The notes under the pieces are model-generated. The model did no database searches, had not been told where the DNA came from, and worked only from the letters and a program-made list of their open reading frames with translations. The position numbers were made by a program, and so were the translations under genes. Below, in pieces: positions 9,971 to 18,529 of a stretch of DNA of 64,000 bases (the stretch's first letter is position 1; each line of letters begins with the position of its first letter). Origin of the DNA: UKL13-3 sp040387195. GTDB lineage: Bacteria; Bacteroidota; Bacteroidia; UKL13-3. The stretch spans positions 1 to 64,000 of the forward strand of contig JAZKEF010000019.1 of NCBI GenBank assembly GCA_040387195.1, in the 5' to 3' direction.

Positions 9971-10528
9971 TTGGAAATAGAAAAGATTTATATAGACGGC
10001 CCGCTGATTATTAAACCTAAGGTTTTTACCGATAGCAGGGGTTACTTTTTTGAATCCTTCAGTGCACAATTGTTTGAAGCAATCGGAGTGAATGCCAACT
10101 TCGTTCAGGATAACCAGTCGCTGTCTCAAAAAGGTACTGTGCGCGGACTTCATTTTCAGGCCGATCCTCATGCACAGGGAAAACTTGTACGAGTGGTTCA
10201 GGGTGCTGTGCTGGATGTAGCCGTTGATATACGGATAGGCTCTCCTACCTACGGAAAACACTTCGATATTGAGCTTACAGGCGACAATAAAACGATGTTC
10301 TGGGTTCCTCCGGGATTTGCGCATGGCTTTTCAACACTTGAAAACAATACTATATTTTTATACAAGTGTACCAACTTATACCATAAAGCCTCCGAAGGAG
10401 GAATACACTGGAACGATCCCGGCTTAAACATCGACTGGAAAGTGGATGAAGCCATTGTTTCTGAGAAAGACCAGTTATTACCTTCATTAGACCGCTTTGA
10501 AAGTCCATTTACATATGAATCAAAATAG
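9971..10528 (+). CDS. rfbC: dTDP-4-dehydrorhamnose 3,5-epimerase
   Basis: A 185-residue cupin enzyme (RmlC/RfbC) that epimerises dTDP-4-keto-6-deoxyglucose at C3 and C5, the third step to dTDP-L-rhamnose for surface polysaccharide. The catalytic base is H61 (VRGLHFQ) and the catalytic tyrosine Y131 (FLYKCT); the WVPPGFAHGF signature is at 111-120. The start is TTG at 9971, with no ATG or GTG nearby that keeps the conserved N-terminus. Length is as in the family. The stop overlaps the tryptophan dioxygenase ATG by 14 bp, so the two genes share a transcript although their pathways are unrelated. The other rhamnose genes are not in the window. Confidence 0.9.
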   Translation: MEIEKIYIDGPLIIKPKVFTDSRGYFFESFSAQLFEAIGVNANFVQDNQSLSQKGTVRGLHFQADPHAQGKLVRVVQGAVLDVAVDIRIGSPTYGKHFDIELTGDNKTMFWVPPGFAHGFSTLENNTIFLYKCTNLYHKASEGGIHWNDPGLNIDWKVDEAIVSEKDQLLPSLDRFESPFTYESK

Positions 10529-11465
10529 TGAAATATTAGCCCTGCTCGGCAAGTTAGAAGAGAAGTACCAAAAAAGCGGGCAGGATTTAAAGTCCTACCT
10601 GGAAGGATTGCTGCATGCCGATTATCTCAATTACTGGGATTATGTGCAGGTGGATACACTGCTATCATTGCAGAAACCACGCACGGATATTAAGGATGAG
10701 ATGATTTTCATAATCTACCACCAGATTACCGAACTCTATTTTAAACTCACCCTGCATGAAATGACACAGATTGCAGAACGCAAAGACACCATTACACCGG
10801 AATTTTTGATTGCCCGCCTGCAGCGCATGAATGCCTATTTCCGCAACCTTACCTTATCCTTTGAGATCATGATCCAGGGAATGGAAAAAGAACAATTCCT
10901 GCAGTTCCGCATGAGTTTACTCCCGGCAAGTGGTTTCCAATCGGCCCAGTATCGTATGGTGGAAATTTGCTCAACCGATTTTTACAACCTGGTGGACAGG
11001 GACCACCGCGACCACATCAAACCAACGGACGATTTCGACACTCAATACGAATACATCTATTGGAAAGCAGGAGCTACCGAACTTGCAAGCGGCAAAAAAA
11101 CCTTGACGCTTACCCAGTTTGAAGAACGTTACACCGACAGGTTTAAAAAACTTGCCAAACAATACATGGACAGTAACCTGTGGGCAGTATACAAATCAAT
11201 GTCGGCAGCCGACCAACAAAATCCGGAACTGATCAACGAATTGCGCAGTTTTGATGAGCATGTGAATATTCACTGGCCACTGGTACATTATAAATCGGCT
11301 GCACGTTACCTGCAAAAAAATCCTCAGGATATTGCCGCAACCGGTGGAACCAACTGGCAAAAATACCTGCCTCCACGTTTCCAAAAACGCATCTTCTACC
11401 CGGAGTTGTGGAGCGATGAAGAAAAAGATACCTGGGGAAGAGCTGCCTTTGTTTCGCAACCTTAA
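10515..11465 (+). CDS. kynA: Tryptophan 2,3-dioxygenase
   Basis: A heme enzyme that opens the indole ring of L-tryptophan to N-formylkynurenine, the first step of the kynurenine route. The protein is 316 residues from ATG 10515; an in-frame TTG at 10497 adds six residues and is less likely. Family marks are LNYWDYVQVDTLLSLQ near the N-terminus, the distal histidine H69 (IYHQITELYFKL), the proximal heme ligand H258 (IHWPLVH) and the ATGGTNW substrate loop. It is longer than the minimal bacterial enzyme, as in animal-type members. The ATG lies inside the end of rfbC. A strong terminator follows 15 bp after the stop. Other kynurenine genes are absent here. Confidence 0.9.
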   Translation: MNQNSEILALLGKLEEKYQKSGQDLKSYLEGLLHADYLNYWDYVQVDTLLSLQKPRTDIKDEMIFIIYHQITELYFKLTLHEMTQIAERKDTITPEFLIARLQRMNAYFRNLTLSFEIMIQGMEKEQFLQFRMSLLPASGFQSAQYRMVEICSTDFYNLVDRDHRDHIKPTDDFDTQYEYIYWKAGATELASGKKTLTLTQFEERYTDRFKKLAKQYMDSNLWAVYKSMSAADQQNPELINELRSFDEHVNIHWPLVHYKSAARYLQKNPQDIAATGGTNWQKYLPPRFQKRIFYPELWSDEEKDTWGRAAFVSQP

Positions 11466-11480
11466 TACAAGCTTTAATAG

Positions 11481-11511
11481 AAACGCCTTTCCGAAACGGA
11501 AGGCGTTTTTT
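11481..11511 (+). terminator. Rho-independent terminator after rfbC-kynA
   Basis: AACGCCTTTCCG pairs with CGGAAGGCGTT around a three-base loop (one bulged T), followed by six T. It sits between the kynA stop and convergent ispD and can serve the plus-strand operon. Confidence 0.85.
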
Positions 11512-11552
11512 GTTGCGCAACTTCCCCCTACCAATTGTTACAAGGACACTTG

Positions 11553-12209
11553 CTATTTCAAAAACTGCTCTGCTACTACTAAATCTTCAGGCGTAGTGAT
11601 CTTGATATTCCGGTAATCACCATCCACCAGATGAATGGCCGTTCCTGCAGCCTCAAGCACCCCGGCATCATCGGTAAAATCGGTATGTGAACTTTGTGCA
11701 TAGGCACGTTTAATGAGTGTGCTCTGAAAGGTTTGAGGTGTTTGCACCAACCGGTAATACTCACGGTTCACACTGTGGTTATCTTCATCATCAATGAGGC
11801 GTATGGAATCTTTGGGACGAACAGCAGCAACTGCATTTCCCTTCTTTGCGGCAGTATCAAAAGTTGCCTGAATGACCATTTCAGAAACGCATGGCCTTAC
11901 CCCGTCATGAATAGCCACCAATGTTTGTTCGGGAATCACCGCCAGTCCGTTTTGTACCGAATGAAACCTTGTATGGCCTCCTGCTACAACCTGATGCGGA
12001 ATGGTGAATGCATGTGTTTCACAAAGCTGTTGCCAGTAGCTGAACTGGTATTCGGGTAATACCACTACCAGTTCACATTGTACCTGGTAAAAAACTTGCA
12101 GGGTATGCATTAAAATGGGCTTCCCTGCCAGCAACAAAAACTGTTTGGGCATCTCGGCTCCCATACGGGTTCCGTTTCCTCCGGCTACTATCAATGCGTA
12201 TTGCTGCAT
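11553..12209 (-). CDS. ispD: 2-C-methyl-D-erythritol 4-phosphate cytidylyltransferase
   Basis: MEP-pathway enzyme joining CTP and methylerythritol phosphate to give CDP-ME for isoprenoid synthesis. The 218-residue protein has the nucleotidyltransferase signature VAGGNGTRMG at residues 8-17, then MPKQF with its catalytic lysine, and the HDGVRP motif mid-protein. Length is normal. The start is fixed by the signature: the next in-frame Met is inside it. A terminator-like hairpin ends 5 bp before the ATG on the same strand, leaving essentially no room for a leader or ribosome site; see findings. It converges on the rfbC-kynA operon. The next MEP gene, ispF, is not adjacent. Confidence 0.92.
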   Translation of the reverse strand: MQQYALIVAGGNGTRMGAEMPKQFLLLAGKPILMHTLQVFYQVQCELVVVLPEYQFSYWQQLCETHAFTIPHQVVAGGHTRFHSVQNGLAVIPEQTLVAIHDGVRPCVSEMVIQATFDTAAKKGNAVAAVRPKDSIRLIDDEDNHSVNREYYRLVQTPQTFQSTLIKRAYAQSSHTDFTDDAGVLEAAGTAIHLVDGDYRNIKITTPEDLVVAEQFLK

Positions 12210-12214
12210 ACAAA

Positions 12215-12241
12215 AAGAGTCGGCCTGTTGAGCCGACTCTT
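12215..12241 (-). terminator. Terminator hairpin between queA and ispD
   Basis: A perfect 10-bp stem (AAGAGTCGGC with GCCGACTCTT, 7-base loop) followed on the minus strand by a short T run. It lies 124 bp downstream of the queA stop and only 5 bp upstream of the ispD ATG, so it probably ends queA transcription. Confidence 0.75.
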
Positions 12242-12331
12242 CAAAGATATATTTTTAAACGATTATCAGTTATGGGTTGACAAGGTGATTGGTTGATAAA
12301 GTCAATTCACTTCGAAACTGCATTTAGATTT

Positions 12332-12356
12332 TTCGAATTTCGTGCTTCGAATTTCG
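12332..12356. repeat. Two copies of TTCGAATTTCG
   Basis: Copies at 12332-12342 and 12346-12356, in the gap after queA. The same word, in either orientation, occurs at 20519-20549 and 22718-22748 and inside aroA, so it belongs to a dispersed repeat family. Confidence 0.6.
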
Positions 12357-12365
12357 ATTTTTTTC

Positions 12366-13412
12366 TTAGATAATCAACATGGCATCACCATATGTAAGGA
12401 AACGGTATTTCTTCTTCACCGCTTCTTCATAGGCCTGCATCAACAAATCATATCCTGCAAATGCTGCATTCATCATCAGCAAAGTTGATTCAGGTGTATG
12501 AAAATTGGTGATCATACAGTTGGCAATGCGGAAATCGTATTCAGGGAAAATAAATTTATCGGTCCAGCCACTGGTTACATTTAATCTGCTGGTTGATGAT
12601 ACCGAAGATTCGATGGCTCTCATTACGGATGAACCTACTGCCACAATCTTCTTTTTCTCATCCAATGCACGGTTAACCACACGGCTGGTTTCGGCAGGAA
12701 TATCGTAATACTCAGAATCCATTTTATGTTTGGTTAAATCCTCAACTTCCACCGGACGGAAAGCACCCAGTCCATTGTGTAAGGTTACCTCCGTAAACTC
12801 TGCTCCTTTAATCTCCAAACGCATCATCAGCTCTTTGGTAAAATGCAGGCCTGCAGCCGGAGGAGAAACGGCCCCGATGTTTTTTGCAAAAATAGTCTGG
12901 AAACGTTCGCGGTCATTTTTCTCAACCGAACGGCCCATGTATTTAGGAATAGGCATCTCGCCCAATTTGTCAATCAGTTTCCACAATTCTTCATCACTGC
13001 CATCAAACAGGAAACGGATGGTACGTCCGCGGGAAGTTGTATTATCTACTACCTCTGCAACAAGTGTATCGTCACCGAAATACAATTTATTACCCACACG
13101 GATTTTACGGGCAGGATCAACCAACACATCCCATAATTTCATTTCCTTGTTTAACTCACGTAACAAGAATACTTCAATCTTAGCTCCTGTTTTTTCTTTG
13201 CTACCGTACAAACGGGCCGGAAAAACCTTGGTGTTATTGGTAATAAACACATCGCGGTCATCAAAATAATTGAGGATATCGTTAAACTTTTTATGTTCAA
13301 TTTTTCCGGTTGCCCTGTTAAGTACCATCAGTTTTGAATCGTGGCGCACATCAGTAGGGTGCTTGGCAATAAGGCTTTCGTTAAAATTGAACTTAAACTG
13401 TGATAATTTCAT
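12366..13412 (-). CDS. queA: S-adenosylmethionine:tRNA ribosyltransferase-isomerase
   Basis: Transfers and isomerises the ribose of SAM onto preQ1 in tRNA to give epoxyqueuosine. The protein is 348 residues, the usual size. It shows the family N-terminus (LSQFKFNFNESLIAKHP), VFPARLYGSKE, the PPAAGLHFT block and the C-terminal ITNFHTPESTLLMM block. The ATG at 13412 matches family alignments. A complete Bacteroidota promoter lies about 100 bp upstream, giving a leader near 90 nt. The gene ends before a strong hairpin at 12215-12241, so it appears to be a single-gene unit. Confidence 0.93.
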   Translation of the reverse strand: MKLSQFKFNFNESLIAKHPTDVRHDSKLMVLNRATGKIEHKKFNDILNYFDDRDVFITNNTKVFPARLYGSKEKTGAKIEVFLLRELNKEMKLWDVLVDPARKIRVGNKLYFGDDTLVAEVVDNTTSRGRTIRFLFDGSDEELWKLIDKLGEMPIPKYMGRSVEKNDRERFQTIFAKNIGAVSPPAAGLHFTKELMMRLEIKGAEFTEVTLHNGLGAFRPVEVEDLTKHKMDSEYYDIPAETSRVVNRALDEKKKIVAVGSSVMRAIESSVSSTSRLNVTSGWTDKFIFPEYDFRIANCMITNFHTPESTLLMMNAAFAGYDLLMQAYEEAVKKKYRFLTYGDAMLII

Positions 13413-13510
13413 GTGTCTTTAAACCGTTTTATTTAGATCTTTTAAGAGGCCATTTTCCAATGCTGCATACTTTCCGTAAGATATGCCCTCTATAAAAAAA
13501 TTTGGAAATG

Positions 13511-13540
13511 CAAAAGTATGCTAAAATGGGAAATTAACAA
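13511..13540 (-). promoter_or_regulatory. Promoter of queA (TTG-N19-TACTTTTG)
   Basis: On the minus strand TTG (13540-13538), a 19-bp spacer and TACTTTTG (13518-13511) match the published Flavobacterium/Bacteroides -33/-7 consensus exactly. Predicted transcription start is near 13504, giving a leader of about 90 nt before queA. Confidence 0.65.
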
Positions 13541-13550
13541 CCCCATAAAC

Positions 13551-13586
13551 AAAAGCGGCTGATTCCCAAAGGATTCAGCCGCTTTT
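13551..13586 (-). terminator. Terminator of the OmpA/TPR lipoprotein gene
   Basis: A 12-bp stem (AAAAGCGGCTGA with TCAGCCGCTTTT) extended by TCC/GGA past one mismatch, with a CAAA loop and a T-rich tail on the minus strand, 21 bp after the lipoprotein stop codon. The long stem is symmetric but only the minus-strand gene needs it. Confidence 0.85.
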
Positions 13587-13607
13587 CGGTATCTTTTTAT
13601 CTTCTGA

Positions 13608-15356
13608 TTATCTGATAGCTCCCTGGAAAGCAGGGTTGCTCCAGTAGCTCATGAACTCAACGTCTCTTGTAGCTTTTTCTCTCAACTCGGCATTCATTTG
13701 GATGGCGCGGGTTAAGTTAGTGTTCATTACATCCTGATTCGACATGCGGGCTCCGGCAATTGCACGGATATAGTAGCACTCCCATGTCATTTCTTCAGGC
13801 TTCATGTTATCGATGGTTGTTTTTGCATCGGCAGGACTTCCGTTTAACAATTGAGCCAAAGCAAGATTAAAATCTTTTTTATTTGCTTTGTTCAGGTTAG
13901 AAACTGCTTCGGAGTAGTTTCCTTTTTTGATTGCAATTACACCAACACCGTAGCTAGGGTTTCCACCTTTAGCAGTAGATGCTTTGTAGAACTCGCTTGC
14001 TTTATCATAATCTTTCAAGATTAAATACGCATTACCCAGGTTGGTTAATACTGCCGGGTTCTCAGGAGAAAGTGTGTTAGCTGTATTTAAGCTAGCTAAA
14101 CCCTCATTGGTATTACCCATTGCCAATTGTACTGCACCTAAGTCGTTGAAGCCTCTCCAGTCTTGCGGGAACTTAACGGTCATTGCTGTATAGATCTGAG
14201 CTTTGGTAGCCAAATCAGGAGTGATTGCAGCTAAATGCAGCAATTCAGCTTCGTTTAATGTTTCAAGCTTGGTCATGTTGGCTTTCAACTCATCATCCGA
14301 TTTTAATGGTTTTTGACCGGTAACAACCAATTCCGAACGTCTCAATGCAGGCAATAAGGTGTTTTTGGTAGCTTCCCAGAATTTAGGGTAGTTACGTTTG
14401 ATCAACCCTTCTCTTTCTTCATCGGTTACCGATTTGTTACGGATGATGTTTAATACACCGTCTCTATCAGCGTGCATAGAAGCTGCCACCGCTTTATCAT
14501 AACCTGCCCAGTCTTCTGCAAGAGTATAACCTACTTTCAATGATTGATCGTTTACTTCTGTGAATCCTAACTTTTTCAATTCTTTCTTGAAATAGTTAAC
14601 AGATGATTCAGAACGGCCTTTTGATAAATTTTCGTTGCGTGACAACTCTCCGTCAGGTGATGCAAATGCATTTACAGAAATACCTTTCACTACCCAGTTT
14701 TTATCCGATTTCATCAAACCTTTCAATTCGTTAATCTGTGTTTTGTTATCAAACAATCCTTTGATTTTAAAACCGGCATTAAACTTGGCAACATCTTTAG
14801 GGAAATAAATATTTACTGTTTTATTCTCCGGTGTTGATGTATAGTTATCGGCATCAAACTCCATGCTTCCTGCTCCGCTTTTTGCCAGCAATGCAGTAGT
14901 CATTGTACCTTCTGCTAATGCTTTATTTCCTTTTGCAGTTGGAATTTCTTTGTATACATCTCCTGCTTTCACCGAGAAGTTAGGATACAATGTAGTACGC
15001 TCCAGATCCGGATTATAAGCAATCTTTTCTGTGTAAGTTACTTTTCCACCGGTTTTAGAATTGATGGTAATATCAGTACCGGTAGCCTTTTCACCACCAA
15101 TGGTAATTGCTTTCAAAGGCACATCACCTTTAGGAGTGCTAAGGTATGGCTGAAACTGAAGATTAGCCTTAGGGTTAATCGACTTCGCAGGAACATTTCC
15201 GCTGATTGTAATCTCGATACTGTCGCCTTTAAGTTCTAAAGGGTTAGGTGTAACGGTGTAGTTGTTATTCAACATGTTCGTTTTCACTCCGCAACCGGAT
15301 ACGATTGCTGCTGTAACAAATACGACTGAATAAAAAATCTGTCTGAAATATCTCAT
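13608..15356 (-). CDS. Lipoprotein with OmpA-like region and TPR repeats
   Basis: A 582-residue envelope lipoprotein. The N-terminal signal ends in a lipobox, VSG-C22. A beta-rich domain (about 30-190) precedes an OmpA-like peptidoglycan-associating stretch near 215-265 (VNAFASPDGELSRNENLSKGRS). A helical region follows, then three or four TPR-type repeats (about 395-530; for example NPAVLTNLGNAYLILKDYDKA). This resembles periplasmic OmpA/TPR proteins common in Bacteroidota. Cell-wall tethering is inferred from the OmpA-like part. It is monocistronic: a clear terminator follows, and a divergent gene starts about 80 bp upstream. Its exact role is unknown. Confidence 0.78.
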   Translation of the reverse strand: MRYFRQIFYSVVFVTAAIVSGCGVKTNMLNNNYTVTPNPLELKGDSIEITISGNVPAKSINPKANLQFQPYLSTPKGDVPLKAITIGGEKATGTDITINSKTGGKVTYTEKIAYNPDLERTTLYPNFSVKAGDVYKEIPTAKGNKALAEGTMTTALLAKSGAGSMEFDADNYTSTPENKTVNIYFPKDVAKFNAGFKIKGLFDNKTQINELKGLMKSDKNWVVKGISVNAFASPDGELSRNENLSKGRSESSVNYFKKELKKLGFTEVNDQSLKVGYTLAEDWAGYDKAVAASMHADRDGVLNIIRNKSVTDEEREGLIKRNYPKFWEATKNTLLPALRRSELVVTGQKPLKSDDELKANMTKLETLNEAELLHLAAITPDLATKAQIYTAMTVKFPQDWRGFNDLGAVQLAMGNTNEGLASLNTANTLSPENPAVLTNLGNAYLILKDYDKASEFYKASTAKGGNPSYGVGVIAIKKGNYSEAVSNLNKANKKDFNLALAQLLNGSPADAKTTIDNMKPEEMTWECYYIRAIAGARMSNQDVMNTNLTRAIQMNAELREKATRDVEFMSYWSNPAFQGAIR

Positions 15357-15433
15357 ATTTATATAGTTTTGCAGTGCAATTATACAGTTATTTTATTTGA
15401 ACTGAAATTTATCACCATATAATTTTTTGAATA

Positions 15434-15637
15434 TTGTACATCATTAAGATAAAAGGGAAAGCCAAGATTCCGGATTATGTTCAATTACGTGATGATAACT
15501 TCACATTGATTGCCTATTTTAGAACAGACAGACCAGAGAGAGCCCTTGATAAATGCGGGCTTACCGACAAAACAGCCGACATCATGGCATTTATTCAGGA
15601 GATGCCATTCGGCAAAATGCAACAAATAAACTTATAG
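15434..15637 (+). CDS. Small conserved-looking protein directly upstream of ftsE
   Basis: A 67-residue protein from a TTG start, with no ATG available. It is beta-rich then helical and begins YIIKIKGKAKIPDYVQL; I see no signal peptide or membrane helix, so it should be cytosolic. Its stop codon directly abuts the ftsE ATG with zero spacing, which argues for a real, translationally coupled gene rather than noise. I do not recognise the family. A helper of the FtsE/FtsX complex is a context guess only. Confidence 0.6.
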   Translation: MYIIKIKGKAKIPDYVQLRDDNFTLIAYFRTDRPERALDKCGLTDKTADIMAFIQEMPFGKMQQINL

Positions 15638-16327
15638 ATGGAGCACAAAACAGTTATTGAACTCAATGACGTTCAGGTATTTCAAGGACACAACCTGGTA
15701 CTTTCGGATGTTGATATTAATATCAAAAAGGGTGAATTTGTATACCTGATTGGCCAAACCGGGAGCGGGAAGTCCAGTTTATTAAAAACGCTGTATGGCG
15801 AACTTCCTATTGCAAAAGGCGGAGGAACGATTGCCGATATGGACCTTAAAACGATTAAACCGGCACAAATTCCATTTTTAAGAAGAAAGCTTGGTATTGT
15901 GTTTCAGGATTTCCAGCTGTTAACCGACCGCACAGTATATCAAAACCTTGAGTTTGTGTTGGAAGCAACGGGATGGAAAAATGAAACCGAAAAGAAAACC
16001 CGGATTCATGAAGTACTCGAACTGGTGAACCTGAAAACGAAAGACTTTAAAATGCCTCATGAACTTTCGGGAGGCGAGCAGCAACGTGTGGTTATTGCCC
16101 GCGCATTGCTCAACCATCCGGAAATTATCCTGGCGGATGAACCAACAGGAAACCTGGATCCGAAAGTAAGTGATGACATCATGAACCTGCTCATTCAAAT
16201 CAGCAACAACGGAACAGCTATTCTGATGGCAACACATGACTACCGGATTATCCAAAAATTTCCTGGAAAAATCCTACGCTGCGAAAATGGTATTGTTGGC
16301 GAAGTTGCCGCTGTTCCTACCTTTTAA
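15638..16327 (+). CDS. ftsE: Cell-division ABC transporter ATP-binding protein FtsE
   Basis: A 229-residue ABC ATPase with Walker A GQTGSGKSS (39-47), Q loop VFQDFQLL, signature LSGGEQQR, Walker B ILADEPTGNLD and switch histidine ATHD. Wording and length fit FtsE, which with FtsX transmits ATP hydrolysis across the membrane to activate cell-wall hydrolases at division. FtsX is not next to it, so its partner must be encoded elsewhere. LolD- or MacB-type ATPases are close relatives, but the DRTVYQNLEFVLEATGW stretch favours FtsE. The stop overlaps the end of the convergent glycosyltransferase gene by 4 bp. Confidence 0.85.
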   Translation: MEHKTVIELNDVQVFQGHNLVLSDVDINIKKGEFVYLIGQTGSGKSSLLKTLYGELPIAKGGGTIADMDLKTIKPAQIPFLRRKLGIVFQDFQLLTDRTVYQNLEFVLEATGWKNETEKKTRIHEVLELVNLKTKDFKMPHELSGGEQQRVVIARALLNHPEIILADEPTGNLDPKVSDDIMNLLIQISNNGTAILMATHDYRIIQKFPGKILRCENGIVGEVAAVPTF

Positions 16328-17439
16328 ATCAACGCTTTTAATGCCTGAGCATTTTGTTCATTGTTGAACTGCACCTGCAATGCACTTACCCTTTGTGCAA
16401 TCATTTTTGCGGTGAAGGTTTGGGGCATTAATGCCTGAATCTGATGTATCATTTCATCAGCAGTATTAGCTACCGCACACAATGATTCCAATCCGGTGTT
16501 GGCCACCATGAGTTGATTGGCAAGCACAAACCGCCCCTGATACAACACGTTGATCAATTTCAATTTGATACCTGTATTTTGAAAAGTAGGCAAAATATTG
16601 ATATGTGCCTGCTGGATGAGTTCCGAAATTTGTTCGGTGCTCAGGTGGTCAAAAATTTTGATATGGGTATGAGGTTCTGCAAGTGCTTTCAACATCGATG
16701 ATGGTTTATCACCCACAATGTAAAATGGAATATTGAGTTGACTGAAAACATGTTCAACCAAAAACTTCGCAGCCTCATCATTCTCCCCTACACTTAATTT
16801 CCCATGATACATAATATAACGTCCCTTCCCTTCCACCGATGTAACCTCATTGTTGGGATGAAATGCCGGAACATATCTTGTTTGTTTGAATGCCGAACTT
16901 AGGTAAGCCTGATCATTGGGCGAAATAGCCAATATCAGATCAGCATGGTTTAATACCTGCTCATACTCTTTAAGGCGCTGCGATTCTTTGGAGAAAAAAT
17001 ATTTCTTGAAGAAATTCCGCTCTACTTCCTCCAGTTTTTCATAGTACTCATGTTCGATATTGTGCATCCTCACAATCTTTTTGCGTGAAGCAAGTTTGGG
17101 ATGACTTAAGAAGTAACAGGTATGCAAACCTTCAAACAAAATGGGGTGATTATCCTTCAGCAAATTTTGCAGCAACTCTTCACTGTTGCGCGTGTTTACG
17201 ATATAAGGTAAACTTCCCACAAATGGATTCACGAAGTTTCTGCGTTGGTAGTAATACACCTTTTCACAAAACGGATTCAGCTCCCTTGCCGGTTTCCGCC
17301 CGTACTCAAAAGCATGCAGGTATATTTTAACACCGGCTGCGTGCAGATGCTTGAGTTTGTAAAATACGTCTATCACACCTCCATAATTAGGCGGATAGGG
17401 ATTATCAAACGATACGATATGCAATTTAACTGAGGACAT
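16324..17439 (-). CDS. Glycosyltransferase, GT-B fold (group 1-like)
   Basis: A 371-residue cytosolic glycosyltransferase. The N-terminal Rossmann half begins VKLHIVSFDNPYPPNYGGV, a typical acceptor-side start with the PP..GG loop. Later come RMHNIEHEYYE and a C-terminal donor-side half (YIMYHGKLSVGENDEAA, INILPTFQNTGIKLKLINVL). The sugar donor cannot be read from sequence. It is last in a recQ-GT-GT set and overlaps the preceding glycosyltransferase by 14 bp and convergent ftsE by 4 bp. It is probably used for surface polysaccharide or LPS. Confidence 0.8.
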   Translation of the reverse strand: MSSVKLHIVSFDNPYPPNYGGVIDVFYKLKHLHAAGVKIYLHAFEYGRKPARELNPFCEKVYYYQRRNFVNPFVGSLPYIVNTRNSEELLQNLLKDNHPILFEGLHTCYFLSHPKLASRKKIVRMHNIEHEYYEKLEEVERNFFKKYFFSKESQRLKEYEQVLNHADLILAISPNDQAYLSSAFKQTRYVPAFHPNNEVTSVEGKGRYIMYHGKLSVGENDEAAKFLVEHVFSQLNIPFYIVGDKPSSMLKALAEPHTHIKIFDHLSTEQISELIQQAHINILPTFQNTGIKLKLINVLYQGRFVLANQLMVANTGLESLCAVANTADEMIHQIQALMPQTFTAKMIAQRVSALQVQFNNEQNAQALKALI

Positions 17440-18529
17440 GTTGGTATATTCGGATTAAGGTTTGGGATTCGGACTGCCAGTTATATTGTTGTCTGGCTGC
17501 TTCACAATCGCGTTGCAATTTGCTGTATCTGTTCCGATCCTGCAATAGGTCATTTATCGTATCCAATAATGCCGGAGTTGTGCAATCAGTTAATACCGCT
17601 ACTTCATGAGTTTCATTGATCAGTTTGTACTCCGGAAATGGTGCACATACCTGGGGTAACCCTGCATGCATGTAAGCAAAAAACTTATTCGCCAGCGAGT
17701 AGTAGTAACTCAATCCACGGTTCTCCAGGACATTTAAACCAATGGTTGCCTCTGCAAGCAAAGCCGGTAACTGTTCGGGTTTTACATATCCTAGAAACTT
17801 TACCTTATCTGTTACATTGAGCGACTGCACCAATTGTTTCAGTTGATTAAGCATGGGACCTTCGCCAGCAATATGCAAGTGTGCATTCAATAGCGGCATT
17901 GCACCTATCATCTGTTCCAAACCCCGTCCTTCATTCACATCGCCCTGATAAAAAATAATAGGTAGAGGTTGTTCCTTGTGTGGTATTACAACGGCAGCTA
18001 ATTGCGGAACATTCCGGATGATTTCAAACTTTTTGAAATATTTACCGGTAAAAATTTCGGCCAGCGACTGGCTTACCGTGTATGCAACATCAACCTGCGG
18101 AATGCATATTTTACCTACCATACCCCAAACAGCCTTTGTCAGTTTGCGATTATATACTTCGGGGACTTCGGTAAAATATTCGTGTGCATCAAATACCAAT
18201 TTTTTGCTTCTTATTTTCGAAACCAGCGTATGGGGCAAGATTGTATCGAGGTCGACAGATGAAAGTACTTTTGCCTTGCTGAATAACACATAAAAAAACA
18301 AGCGGACATTAAACTCAATGTAAAACAGCTTTCCCTTGGTAAACTTGCAATTTAAGCGTGTTTGTTTGTAGTTTTTAGAATCGAGGGGAGCAGAGTGTTT
18401 GAGTGTTCGTCCCACCAGTTCAACCTGGTATCCGGCATCGGCAAGCGTACCACAAATGCGCATCATCCGCTGATCATACGACAGATCATTGGTAACGGTA
18501 AAAATGATATCGGTTGCTACTTTTTCCAC
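17426..18529 (-). CDS. Glycosyltransferase, GT4-like
   Basis: A 367-residue GT-B glycosyltransferase starting at GTG 18529. The N-terminal half contains FDAHEYFTEVPEVYNR. The donor-binding half has YQGDVNEGRGLEQMI, LHIAGEGPMLNQL, VKFLGYVKPEQLPALL and NKFFAYMHAGLP, the standard order of GT4 motifs. It overlaps the end of recQ by 13 bp and the next glycosyltransferase by 14 bp, so the three genes are translationally linked. A role in extracellular or lipid-linked sugar assembly is inferred; specificity is unknown. Confidence 0.83.
   Translation of the reverse strand: MEKVATDIIFTVTNDLSYDQRMMRICGTLADAGYQVELVGRTLKHSAPLDSKNYKQTRLNCKFTKGKLFYIEFNVRLFFYVLFSKAKVLSSVDLDTILPHTLVSKIRSKKLVFDAHEYFTEVPEVYNRKLTKAVWGMVGKICIPQVDVAYTVSQSLAEIFTGKYFKKFEIIRNVPQLAAVVIPHKEQPLPIIFYQGDVNEGRGLEQMIGAMPLLNAHLHIAGEGPMLNQLKQLVQSLNVTDKVKFLGYVKPEQLPALLAEATIGLNVLENRGLSYYYSLANKFFAYMHAGLPQVCAPFPEYKLINETHEVAVLTDCTTPALLDTINDLLQDRNRYSKLQRDCEAARQQYNWQSESQTLIRIYQHVLS

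Noticed and set aside
13413..13504. preQ1 riboswitch in the queA leader
   Set aside because: The leader is about 90 nt and has AGAGGC/GCCCTCT pairing potential, but I cannot find the C-rich loop and A-rich tail expected of preQ1 aptamers.
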